Below are positions 17,082 through 26,947 of a stretch of 39,926 nt of DNA, piece by piece. Where the stretch lies: NCBI GenBank assembly GCA_022574555.1, contig JACZRV010000022.1, positions 1-39,926 of the forward strand, written 5' to 3'. Below the pieces are notes generated by a model. The model had not been told where the DNA came from. It saw nothing but the letters and a program-made list of their open reading frames with translations, and made no database searches. Each line of letters begins with the position of its first letter. Position 1 is the stretch's first letter. Position numbers and translations under genes: made by a program. The DNA is from SAR324 cluster bacterium. Its GTDB lineage: Bacteria; SAR324; JACQKK01.

Positions 17082-17627
17082 ATGATCAGCGCACAAGAGA
17101 AAGCTCCGGTGCAGCCAAAAGATTATGGACGGCCGGGCACGGCCCAGTTTCCGGGTCAGTCCATGGCCCAGATCCTGCGCGTCCTGCAGACCTATAAGAA
17201 GGTGGCGATGGTGGGCCTCTCGGCCAACCCCAATCGCCCCAGCTATTTCGCCGCCACCTACCTGAAGGATTACGGATTCGAGATTATCCCGGTGAATCCG
17301 GCGTACGAGGAGGTGATGGGCCGTAAATGTTATCCGAGTCTGGCCGATGTTCCTGCACCGCTGGAGGTGGTCGATATTTTCCGCAGGTCCGATGCCGTAC
17401 CCTCGATCGTCGAAGAGGCGATCCGGCTGGGGGCCAAGGTGGTCTGGATGCAGCTCGGGGTCATCCATGAGGCGGCCGCCGAAAAGGCCAAAACCGCAGG
17501 GCTGGAAGTGGTGATGGATCGCTGCATGAAGATCGAGCACGCGCGCTTTTACGGCGGTCTGAACTTCGTGGGCATCCGCACCAACGTCATATCGGCCCGC
17601 AAGCCGAAATTCATTCTTTATCCCTAA
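17082..17627 (+). CDS. CoA-binding domain protein (YccU-type)
   Basis: The 181-residue protein is a single Rossmann-like CoA_binding_2 domain. The pattern begins at KKVAMVGLSANPNRPSY, continues with IIPVNPAYEEVMGRKCYPSL and LEVVDIFRRSD, and ends with VWMQLGVIHEAAAEKA and VVMDRCMKIEH. These are the hallmark blocks of the succinyl-CoA-synthetase-like family represented by E. coli YccU. The biochemical role is not established in the family. Following the CoA-transferase and MetY on the same strand, it may handle or sense a CoA thioester made by the cluster; that is inference. Confidence 0.88.
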   Translation: MISAQEKAPVQPKDYGRPGTAQFPGQSMAQILRVLQTYKKVAMVGLSANPNRPSYFAATYLKDYGFEIIPVNPAYEEVMGRKCYPSLADVPAPLEVVDIFRRSDAVPSIVEEAIRLGAKVVWMQLGVIHEAAAEKAKTAGLEVVMDRCMKIEHARFYGGLNFVGIRTNVISARKPKFILYP

Positions 17628-17708
17628 TTCCGCCAACGCGCGCGAATTAGCCGAGGTGCCGGCAGCCACCGTCATGCTGTCAGGGTGTAGACCCCACATG
17701 GAGTCCTG

Positions 17709-18221
17709 TTGAACAAGTCCTTTATGATCATCCTGGGCGTGGCCCTGGCGGCCACGGCGTTTGCCTATTTCAAAAGTCCTGATTTGGCATGGCGCGGGGT
17801 GAGGAGCGGCAGCAAACTCTTCGTGGACATCCTGCCGGCCCTGCTGGCGGGATTTTTATTGGGTGGCATGGTGCAGGTACTCCTGCCCCATGAGTGGATC
17901 GCTCGATGGGCCGGTGAGGATTCCGGCTTCACAGGGCTGCTTCTCGCTACCGGGCTCGGAGCGATCACGCCGGGAGGGCCATTCCTACAGTTTCCTCTGG
18001 TCGCGTCGCTCTGGAAATCCGGTGCCGGGGTGGGCCCCGTCACGGCCTACCTGATTTCCTGGACGCTCCTGGGCATCAACAAGATGCTGATTTGGGAAAT
18101 ACCGATGCTGGGCTGGCGATACACGCTGGCCAAATCACTGGCCTGCATTGCCGCCCCATTGGTGCTGGGATACGCCGCGGCTTGGTTCTACCGGCAACTT
18201 GGGCCGTACTTCCAGCCCTGA
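17709..18221 (+). CDS. Predicted permease, short UPF0718/COG0701-like protein
   Basis: The 170-residue protein has four or five hydrophobic segments and the pattern GLGAITPGGPFLQFPLVASL followed by GVGPVTAYLISWTLLGINK, which resembles one half of COG0701-type permeases. Canonical members are about 300 residues with two such halves, so this is a half-size version that would have to dimerise or partner with another half. It appears to start at TTG 17709; ATG 17724 is the alternative. It lies downstream of the CoA-binding protein by 81 bases. The transported substrate is unknown. Confidence 0.6.
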   Translation: MNKSFMIILGVALAATAFAYFKSPDLAWRGVRSGSKLFVDILPALLAGFLLGGMVQVLLPHEWIARWAGEDSGFTGLLLATGLGAITPGGPFLQFPLVASLWKSGAGVGPVTAYLISWTLLGINKMLIWEIPMLGWRYTLAKSLACIAAPLVLGYAAAWFYRQLGPYFQP

Positions 18222-18436
18222 CTTGCGCCCCGCACCGCGACGTTCTGCCCGGCATGGGAGAGACTGCACGGTGGGCTGCGATCCGTGAAATGACCCCCTC
18301 CGCCCATGTACATCCGGGTACGTATATCCGGGGGCGATTCCGCCAATTAATTTGTAGGTAGGGGGCTGCAAGAGGCTCGTTCTGCCGCCCGGGGGTGGCA
18401 CAGTCCTCGGCATCCTTCCGGGAAAGGGAAGCCCCC

Positions 18437-18463
18437 GTCAATTAGGTCAATTAGGTCAATTAG
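18437..18463 (-). repeat. Tandem repeat, 3 x 9 bp, giving back-up stop codons
   Basis: GTCAATTAG occurs three times (18437-18445, 18446-18454, 18455-18463). Read in the frame of the minus-strand gene that ends at 18469, each copy supplies another in-frame TAA after the first stop. Confidence 0.9.
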
Positions 18464-18468
18464 GCGGG

Positions 18469-19554
18469 TTACAATTCGGTAAGACCGTCGGTGTGCACGG
18501 TGACCGGAGCGGCCTCCTCTTCCTGCTGCTCCTCGGCTTGGGCGGGCACGGTTTCCCGCGCGGCGGGGCGTTCGATATAGACCCGCTCCTCGAGTTTGAG
18601 GTCGTCGATTTTAACCGCCGAGGTGGTCAGTTCGGTGGAACGGATCAATGCCGATGCAAACATTTCGCGTGAGCGTTGGGCCGCTTCTTCGAGCAGGTCG
18701 ATCCGGTTGATCTTGTCGTAATACAAATCGGCCAAGCTGATATGGTTGATCAATGCTGGATCCTCCATCACGACCGTATGGAATTTTAGACCATTGACGA
18801 GCTTTTTGCGGGTATTGCCTTTGGACCGTGCACGAAGCAGCACCGCCTCCACCTCGCGGAGGATCAATTCCTCCGATACGGGAAGATAATGGTCGTGAAT
18901 TTCGTCGTAGGCAACCAGGTTCTGGTGGATGATGTGTTCCAGGTTGTAATAAAGTCGATCGATCGCCGCGTCTCCGGCCGTAATCGGAACGAACACGGTG
19001 ATTCGATTCACTCCCTCGCCGCGGTTGAAGATTCGCACCCCCAAATGGATATCCAGAGAGTCGCGCACCACTTGTTTGAGATAGATATCCCGATTGAACG
19101 CCGGAATATCGCATGCCATGCGATAATTCCTCAGCACGCGACCCGCGATATCGTTCCGGGAATTGACAATGGCAAGAAATTTTTCAGCCTCGCGCCGCAC
19201 CAAGCTGGTGGTATTGCCCTCGAACATCAGATGGGTCAGTCCGTAGTGCGTCGTCTTGGGTTCCGCCGACAAGTAATATCCCCAAATCTGGTCAAAAATC
19301 AGTGTCGCGAGATTATCGAAGATCGTGTCATTATCCCCTTCGAAGGGAACAGTGATCACGGTCTGTGCCGCGTTGACCCGTTCGCTGTCCAGCAACAACC
19401 GGACGCTCGACTCGATGTGCAGGAAAGTCTTCAGCTGCTCGGCAATACTCGCCGTCACTGAATCCCGATCTTCGAATTTAATGGTCAGATCTCTACCCTG
19501 TTGGTATAGCCGTCCAGGGCCGTGGGAAGGAAGATGCCAAGCGCTTTCGGTCAT
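18469..19554 (-). CDS. Uncharacterised 361-residue cytoplasmic protein
   Basis: I do not recognise this protein. The start at ATG 19554 is favoured by CGGAG nine bases upstream; an open frame extends to 19737 but has no ribosome site. It has no signal peptide or membrane segment. The body is rich in alternating hydrophobic and charged residues. It includes a Tyr-rich segment (LYYNLEHIIHQNLVAYDEIH), a likely helical stretch (LLEEAAQRSREMFASALIRS) and a very acidic Gln/Glu-rich tail before the C-terminus. The overall look is that of a folded, soluble, conserved protein. It is divergent from pyrE with about 180 bases between, room for two promoters. After its stop, three in-frame TAA codons follow in a 9-bp repeat. 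Confidence 0.75.
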   Translation of the reverse strand: MTESAWHLPSHGPGRLYQQGRDLTIKFEDRDSVTASIAEQLKTFLHIESSVRLLLDSERVNAAQTVITVPFEGDNDTIFDNLATLIFDQIWGYYLSAEPKTTHYGLTHLMFEGNTTSLVRREAEKFLAIVNSRNDIAGRVLRNYRMACDIPAFNRDIYLKQVVRDSLDIHLGVRIFNRGEGVNRITVFVPITAGDAAIDRLYYNLEHIIHQNLVAYDEIHDHYLPVSEELILREVEAVLLRARSKGNTRKKLVNGLKFHTVVMEDPALINHISLADLYYDKINRIDLLEEAAQRSREMFASALIRSTELTTSAVKIDDLKLEERVYIERPAARETVPAQAEEQQEEEAAPVTVHTDGLTEL

Positions 19555-19736
19555 GGGTAAATCTCCGTTAATCACAAGCGCCGCGTTCGCCAGGGCCGGG
19601 CAAAATTCCCATCGTTTGCACCCGGGCTGGTCTCGTCGCCAATGCACGCTAAATTCTGAGTCTGGTCTATGGCTAAATCGCCTGTAAGTCAACCGGAAAT
19701 TCCCGTATTTCCCGATCAGCGGCCCCGGTACATCCA

Positions 19737-20417
19737 TTGAAATCCGACAAACACGAATTCGCCCGTTTTCTCATAGAGGCGGGAGCCTTGCTCTTCGGAG
19801 AGTTTACCCTTCGCAGCGGGCGCATCTCCCCTTATTTTTTCAACATAGCCCGCTTCCGCACCGGCACTCAGCTATCCCGGCTGGGAGACCACATGGCGGC
19901 AACCGTGGAAATCGCGGCGCCGCATGCCACCATCGTGTTCGGCCCGGCCTATAAGGGAATTCCATTGTGCATCGCCACCGCCATGGCGATGAGCAGGAGA
20001 ACCGGCCGCGAAATCGGTTACTTGTTCGATCGCAAGGAAGTCAAAACTCACGGCGACGCCGGTGCATTCGTCGGTAGCGAGCCCGGAAAGCACGACCGGC
20101 TGGTGATGGTTGACGACGTTATCACCGACGGCAAAACAAAACGGGAAGCGGTGGCCAAGGTGCGCGCAACCTTTGATGTGCCCATCGATGCCGTGGTGAT
20201 TGCTTTCAATCGCATGGAACAGGATGCCCAGGGCAGGGACGCCATCCTGGAGTTCGAGCGCCAATGCGGAATTCCCGTTCACGCGCTGCTCACCTTGGCC
20301 GAGCTGCAAGAAGTCCTGGACGGAGGGATGGCTGGAGCCTTGGGCGATGCGGCGCATGAACGTGATCTTTCGCAGCGTATTCAGGCGTACCGCGAACGTT
20401 ACGGCGTCGGCGGGTGA
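19737..20417 (+). CDS. pyrE: Orotate phosphoribosyltransferase
   Basis: The enzyme adds PRPP-derived ribose phosphate to orotate in UMP synthesis. The 226-residue protein has the family N-terminus (FARFLIEAGALLFGEFTLRSGR), the substrate loop LFDRKEVKTHGD (the flexible catalytic K-E-x-K-x-H-G type) and the PRPP motif VMVDDVITDGKTK. Its length is slightly above the E. coli enzyme. Translation seems to begin at TTG 19737, since there is no ATG before the conserved N-terminus and no strong ribosome site. It is a stand-alone gene, divergent from the unknown gene at 18469-19554. Confidence 0.94.
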   Translation: MKSDKHEFARFLIEAGALLFGEFTLRSGRISPYFFNIARFRTGTQLSRLGDHMAATVEIAAPHATIVFGPAYKGIPLCIATAMAMSRRTGREIGYLFDRKEVKTHGDAGAFVGSEPGKHDRLVMVDDVITDGKTKREAVAKVRATFDVPIDAVVIAFNRMEQDAQGRDAILEFERQCGIPVHALLTLAELQEVLDGGMAGALGDAAHERDLSQRIQAYRERYGVGG

Positions 20418-20526
20418 TCGCCTCGGCGGGCTGATCTGCCCATCAGCAAGTGCCCGATAGGCACCGCCAGTTAAATCGGATAATCCCTGTAATGCTGATC
20501 AATCCCTGACGACACCGGCCCCCAAC

Positions 20527-20958
20527 GTGAATACGCCCACCGCTCCCAGTCCCGAAACGATCCGCCGCGCGGCGGTGTTTTGGGAGCAAGCCCAGGAGGA
20601 TATCAAGGCTGCCAAGTCGGCTCGGAATTCAGGGGAGCACCTCCAGAGCGGTTTTTTCAGTTTGCAGGCCGCGATCAATGCCCTCTCGGCGGTCTGCCAT
20701 CTGCAAGGTCACTACCGATTGCCGCCCGGCGTGGACGAGTTGCTGCGGCTGTGCGTCACTGCCGACCCCCTCTTCGCCAAAATGATCGGCGACAGCGAAG
20801 GATTGGTGCAGGTGGCCGGGCGGAATCCATTCAATAAGGGCGGCTCTCCCGCTGACGACGCCGCGGAGAGCAAGCGATGCCTGCAGGAAGCCAAAACGGT
20901 GTTGCGCGCGGTGCGGGCATATCTCAAGAAGAACCGCGGCCGATTTTTCCCGCCCTGA
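20527..20958 (+). CDS. HEPN-like helical protein
   Basis: The 143-residue product starts at GTG 20527 and is nearly all helical. The pattern FWEQAQEDIKAAKSARNSGE, then SGFFSLQAAINALSAVCHLQGH, resembles the HEPN fold (A..DL..A ... a.F..QqA.ekaLka). The R-x4-6-H RNase motif typical of HEPN toxins is not visible, so it would be a non-nuclease member. No MNT-type nucleotidyltransferase partner is adjacent, so a toxin-antitoxin role is not supported. The stop is 20 bases from the end of the convergent gene at 20979. Confidence 0.5.
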   Translation: MNTPTAPSPETIRRAAVFWEQAQEDIKAAKSARNSGEHLQSGFFSLQAAINALSAVCHLQGHYRLPPGVDELLRLCVTADPLFAKMIGDSEGLVQVAGRNPFNKGGSPADDAAESKRCLQEAKTVLRAVRAYLKKNRGRFFPP

Positions 20959-20978
20959 AAGCTGCCATGCACCATCCG

Positions 20979-21362
20979 TCAATTGGTCGGCGTAAACCTC
21001 ATTTTGAACACGCCGTCCCACGAAGTGAAACCAGCCGGATAGGGTGACTGGAGATAGTCGGTCGAAGTCACCGCATTGATGATCGTGCTCCGTTCGTCCG
21101 CTGGGTCGTCTCCAGAGTTGATCTCGAAACCGAATCCGCCGCCTAGGGTGAAAATGCCATTGAGCAAAGCGACGCAATCGGTGTTGCTTACCCCAGGCGT
21201 TTCCGTTCGATACTCAGGCCGGCCGGCCCAATGGCTCATCTCAGACGCCAGCTGCTGCCTGACCGCCTCCTTGTCGGCGGGACGGTAATCGCCTTCCCAC
21301 TCAAAACCCTTGACCTTGTGATAGCCCCGGCCTAAATCTTGGAGGGACAATAACTGTTCCAT
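20979..21362 (-). CDS. Uncharacterised 127-residue protein
   Basis: I do not recognise it. The start at ATG 21362 is strongly supported by AAAGGAGG eight bases upstream, one of the best ribosome sites in the window, so high expression is likely. The sequence (MEQLLSLQDLGRGYHKVKGF at the N-terminus, then a glycine-rich FTLGGGFGFEINSGDD centre and a C-terminus SWDGVFKMRFTPTN) has no signal peptide or membrane segment and a single Cys. The composition suggests a compact mixed alpha/beta protein. It is convergent with the HEPN-like gene and divergent from ftsH. Confidence 0.7.
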   Translation of the reverse strand: MEQLLSLQDLGRGYHKVKGFEWEGDYRPADKEAVRQQLASEMSHWAGRPEYRTETPGVSNTDCVALLNGIFTLGGGFGFEINSGDDPADERSTIINAVTSTDYLQSPYPAGFTSWDGVFKMRFTPTN

Positions 21363-21606
21363 GGGGTGCCTCCTTTCTCGGCATATGGGTAGAACCCCAT
21401 TTCTAATGCGAATTCCGTCTGACACACAATCTGATACATCACCGGGGTAAGATCATGGTTTGCGGTTCGACGCGGTTGGGATATACTCTATATGCAAAGT
21501 TGTAAGTCGCTGGCGCTGCCAGAGTCCGAACGAAAAATCATTCTTCGGATAAATCGCAAGGGCGGGGGAAGCCGACGTCGGTATTAGACAAGCGGAGCGT
21601 GGTGCA

Positions 21607-23421
<1,815 letters not shown>

Positions 23422-23466
23422 CGAACTTGCCAGGGGCGTCCGGAAGCGGCGGGGTGCGGCGTCATC

Positions 23467-24288
23467 ATGATCGATCAGATTCTGCCGTTTCTGGCAACGT
23501 TACACCCGTCGGATATCATCGACGTAATCCTGCTGACGTTCGTCATTTACCGGGCGTTGCTGCTCATTCGGGGCACCCGCACGATCCCCATCCTGATCGG
23601 GCTTACCGTTTTGCTGGGTGGAACTTATCTGCTGGCGACCCTTTTCAATCTCGATGCCATCGGCTGGCTGGTGGAAAACCTGGTCAGCTCCTCGGTAGTG
23701 ATCCTGGTGATTCTGTTTCAGGCGGATATCCGCAACGCCCTGGCCCAGGTCGGTCTGACCACCATGCTCCGCGAACTCACCCTGGCCGAGAAGAAGGGCT
23801 TGATCGATGAAATTACCATTGCCGCGTTCAACCTGGCCCAGCGCCGCATCGGGGCGCTCTTCGTGGTGGAGCGGGAAACCGGTCTCAGAAACTACATCGA
23901 GCGGGGCAAGGTGATCAGTGCAACGCCTACGGTGGAGCTCTTGGAAGCGATCTTTCACAACACGTCACCGCTTCACGATGGCGCGGTGATCATCAATAAG
24001 GAAGGCCGGCTAGAGGCGGCAAAATGCATTCTGCCCCTGTCCGCGTCCACGGAGGCCAAATCCTACATGGGGACGCGCCATCGCGCTGCCTTGGGCATGA
24101 CCGAGGAAACCGATGCAGTGGTGATCATCGTCTCGGAGGAGCGTGGCCAAGTTTCACTAGCTTATCGCGGCACCATCCAGGAAAATCTTGACCGGGTGGC
24201 CTTACGCCGGAAGATAACCGAGATTCTCCAATCCTCAGTCGCAAAAAATGCAATCGCCGAAGCTACTCCACAGATTCAGACTGCCTGA
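23467..24288 (+). CDS. cdaA: Diadenylate cyclase CdaA (membrane-bound c-di-AMP synthase)
   Basis: The enzyme condenses two ATP to c-di-AMP, a second messenger tied to cell-wall and potassium homeostasis. The 273-residue protein has three N-terminal hydrophobic segments (~1-85), a short linker helix and the DAC domain with the catalytic DGA at 171-173 (SPLHDGAVII) and RHR at 204-206 (MGTRHRAALG). Both motifs are intact, so it should be active. Its end overlaps the start of the ybbR gene by 41 bases, which indicates translational coupling; YbbR/CdaR proteins bind and modulate CdaA. No c-di-AMP phosphodiesterase gene is in the window. Confidence 0.95.
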   Translation: MIDQILPFLATLHPSDIIDVILLTFVIYRALLLIRGTRTIPILIGLTVLLGGTYLLATLFNLDAIGWLVENLVSSSVVILVILFQADIRNALAQVGLTTMLRELTLAEKKGLIDEITIAAFNLAQRRIGALFVVERETGLRNYIERGKVISATPTVELLEAIFHNTSPLHDGAVIINKEGRLEAAKCILPLSASTEAKSYMGTRHRAALGMTEETDAVVIIVSEERGQVSLAYRGTIQENLDRVALRRKITEILQSSVAKNAIAEATPQIQTA

Positions 24289-25279
24289 CAACCCGCAGAC
24301 ACCAGGGAAAACCCGGATTCGACGGTTCTTTTTAGACAACCTGCCCCTCAAGATTCTGTCGCTCTTTCTCGCGTTCACCATCTGGGCCTTCGTCGCTCCG
24401 CAACGGAGGGGGGAAACGACGGAATTCAAGTTCCAATCGCCGCTGGTTCTAAAAAATATTCCGTCCGACGTGGAAATCACCTCTGATCTCGTTCAGTCGG
24501 TAAGCGTCCTGGTGCGGGTGCCGCGCACGCTAGCCAAGTCGGTCAATCCCAATCTGTTTCAGGTCGCGATCGATTTGCGCAACCAGCTTCCCGGAACGTT
24601 CGAATACAAACTGACCGAGAAACAAGTTTCCTACAACAATGAGAAGTTACCCAAAGGGCTGGAAGTGCTGCAGATCAGCCCCAACGCCATATCCTTGGTA
24701 CTGGAAGAATTGGTGACCAAGGTCGTGCCGGTCAAAGCGCGGATCGAAGGGTCCATGGAAAATGGATTTGTCGTCGACTGGATCGAGATGGATCCAGCCG
24801 AAGTCGAGATATCCGGACCACGATCGGTCATCGGCAAGATGAAGTCCTTCCCCACCGAGCCCCTGGACGTACAAGACCTGAACGCCAATGTGGAAATGCG
24901 GGCCGATCTGGATACACCGCCGGAACACGTGCGCATCAAGGTGCCGGAAGAGACGAATTTTATCGCCAGGATCTTCGTTACGTTCGCTTCCACGCGGATC
25001 CTGTTGCGGGAAATTCCCGTCATCTTCGAGAATCCGGAGTTCGTTTACCGCACCAGCACGGAAACGCTGAACGTCCATCTGGAAGGTCCAGATCACGTCA
25101 TGAGCAACCTGACGGCGCAATCGGTCTTTGCCGTCATCGATCTGGCGGACTACCCGCCGGGGGACTATCGCGGGTTGGCCCCCAGTGTGGTGCTGCCCGA
25201 GCGGGTGCGGGTATTGGAACAATGGCCCATATTGGACCTGTTCGTTTTAAAACGAAAAAAATCCGAGTCGTCAGGGTGA
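24248..25279 (+). CDS. cdaR: YbbR-domain regulator of diadenylate cyclase (CdaR)
   Basis: Family members are anchored by one N-terminal helix, expose several YbbR repeats outside the membrane and modulate CdaA. The 343-residue product has a basic stretch (KTRIRRFFLDNLPLKILS), then a membrane segment (LFLAFTIWAFV at ~40-50). At least three repeat domains follow with the typical pattern (VEITSDLVQSVSVLVRVPRT; VVPVKARIEGSMENGFVV; DPAEVEISGPRSVIGKMKSF). Starting at ATG 24248 it overlaps cdaA by 41 bases. The C-terminus ends in a Lys/Arg tail. The companion gene glmM, usual in this cluster, is absent, and rng follows instead. Confidence 0.88.
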   Translation: MQSPKLLHRFRLPDNPQTPGKTRIRRFFLDNLPLKILSLFLAFTIWAFVAPQRRGETTEFKFQSPLVLKNIPSDVEITSDLVQSVSVLVRVPRTLAKSVNPNLFQVAIDLRNQLPGTFEYKLTEKQVSYNNEKLPKGLEVLQISPNAISLVLEELVTKVVPVKARIEGSMENGFVVDWIEMDPAEVEISGPRSVIGKMKSFPTEPLDVQDLNANVEMRADLDTPPEHVRIKVPEETNFIARIFVTFASTRILLREIPVIFENPEFVYRTSTETLNVHLEGPDHVMSNLTAQSVFAVIDLADYPPGDYRGLAPSVVLPERVRVLEQWPILDLFVLKRKKSESSG

Positions 25280-25438
25280 GGCGCAATCAGCCCCTATGAA
25301 CGAGCAATTGCTTGATCGCGCATAGGGAAAGGAAGCTCTGGGTGCGTACCGCCATGCCCCGGATCGAAAATACTTACCGGAATCATTCGGCGCTCCTGGA
25401 AACGGAGCGGGTTTACCATTACCTGCCACAAGGCTGCA

Positions 25439-26947
25439 ATGACTAAAGAGATCATCATCAATCACACCCCGCAGGAAACGCGCGTGGCCGTATTGGAAGA
25501 CAGCATCGTCACCGAGCTTTATCACGAACGGGAAAAGGGGGTCGTGGGCAATATCTACAAGGGGCGCGTGCTCAAGGTGCTGCCCGGCATGGAATCCGCT
25601 TTCGTGGACATCGGTCTTGAGAAAGCCTCGTTCCTGTACATCGACGACGTCTTGCAGGATTTTTCGGTCTATGACGATTACGACGACGACAATGGCGGAA
25701 GACCCGATTTTGGTCAGGATAGTTCCAGCCGCCGGGAAAAGCGGCCGCCGATCGATCAACTGCTCAAGGAGGGGCAGGAGATTCTGGTGCAGGTTTCCAA
25801 GGGGCCCATCGGCACCAAAGGCGCGCGCATCACCGGCCATATCTCCCTTCCAGGACGCAACCTGGTCTTCATGCCCACCATGGACAATGTAGGCGTTTCC
25901 AGACAAATCTACGACGTCGCCGAACGGCAACGGTTGAAGGGCATCGTCAACAGCCTGAAGCCGGACAACACCGGCTTCATCATCCGCACCGTGGCCGAGG
26001 GGCGGGCCGAGGAAGAATTCCGCTCGGACATCAATTTCCTGCTCTCGTTGTGGGATTCGATCCTGCTAAAATATACGGATAGCTCCGCGCCGGTGGAAGT
26101 TTACAACGACCTCAGCATTACCTTTCGCGTGATTCGCGATCTGCTTTCCCGCGATGTGCGCCGGCTGGTGGTGGACGACGACCAGGAATTCAAGGCGGTC
26201 AAAAAATTTCTCAAGACCTATCTCCCCCGCTATGCGTCCATCGCGGAATTCTACCGCCGCCGCGATCCGATTTTCGATCACTATGGCATCGACGAGGTGA
26301 TCGACCGGGCCATGAGCCAAAAAGTGTGGCTCAAATCGGGCGGATATTTGGTGATCAACCAGACCGAGGCCCTGACAGCCGTGGACGTCAATACCGGCCG
26401 ATATGTGGGCAAGGCCAGCCATGAGGATACCATCTTCAAAACCAATCTGGAGGCGGTAGAGGAGATCGTTTACCAACTCAAGCTGCGCAATATCGGCGGG
26501 ATCATCATTATCGATTTCATCGACATGGAAAGCACGCAGAATCGCCAGCGGGTCTACCAGTCGCTCAAGGATGAACTCAAGAACGACAAGGCCCGCAGCA
26601 AGATCCTCCAGATCAGTGAAATCGGACTGGTGGAAATGACCCGCAAGCGGGACCGGGATAACCTCGAGCGGCTGCTATCGTCTCCGTGCCCCTATTGCAA
26701 TGGCACGGCCCGGATCAAATCCCTGCCCACAGTCGCTTTCGACCTGTTCCGGGAAATCAAGCGCATCCGCCAGCAGAGCCGCCAGCCCATGTCACTCACG
26801 GTAAACGTGCATCCCGACGTGGCCGACTACCTGTTGGTCGATGAAGGCCCATTCATGGAAAAGCTCCAGGCCGATATGGGCCAAAGGATCACCGTGCGCT
26901 CGATCGAGTCCTTCCATCATGAGCAGTTTGAAATCTTCGAATTCTGA
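25439..26947 (+). CDS. rng: Ribonuclease G (RNase E/G family)
   Basis: RNase G is an endoribonuclease that matures 16S rRNA 5' ends and cuts A/U-rich RNA. The 502-residue protein has the N-terminal S1 domain (GNIYKGRVLKVLPGMESAFV) carrying a short acidic insertion (YDDYDDDNGG). The RNase H-like and 5'-sensor regions follow. The DNase I-like catalytic domain has the metal-binding Asp residues in TAVDVNTGRYVG and IIIIDFIDM, and the Zn-link CPYC near the end. No long RNase E-type C-terminal scaffold is present. The start ATG 25439 has an AAGG ribosome site. Its last 29 bases overlap the rluD start. Confidence 0.95.
   Translation: MTKEIIINHTPQETRVAVLEDSIVTELYHEREKGVVGNIYKGRVLKVLPGMESAFVDIGLEKASFLYIDDVLQDFSVYDDYDDDNGGRPDFGQDSSSRREKRPPIDQLLKEGQEILVQVSKGPIGTKGARITGHISLPGRNLVFMPTMDNVGVSRQIYDVAERQRLKGIVNSLKPDNTGFIIRTVAEGRAEEEFRSDINFLLSLWDSILLKYTDSSAPVEVYNDLSITFRVIRDLLSRDVRRLVVDDDQEFKAVKKFLKTYLPRYASIAEFYRRRDPIFDHYGIDEVIDRAMSQKVWLKSGGYLVINQTEALTAVDVNTGRYVGKASHEDTIFKTNLEAVEEIVYQLKLRNIGGIIIIDFIDMESTQNRQRVYQSLKDELKNDKARSKILQISEIGLVEMTRKRDRDNLERLLSSPCPYCNGTARIKSLPTVAFDLFREIKRIRQQSRQPMSLTVNVHPDVADYLLVDEGPFMEKLQADMGQRITVRSIESFHHEQFEIFEF

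Noticed and set aside
20527..20958. HEPN-MNT toxin-antitoxin system
   Set aside because: The HEPN-like gene lacks an obvious R-x4-6-H motif and no nucleotidyltransferase antitoxin gene is adjacent.
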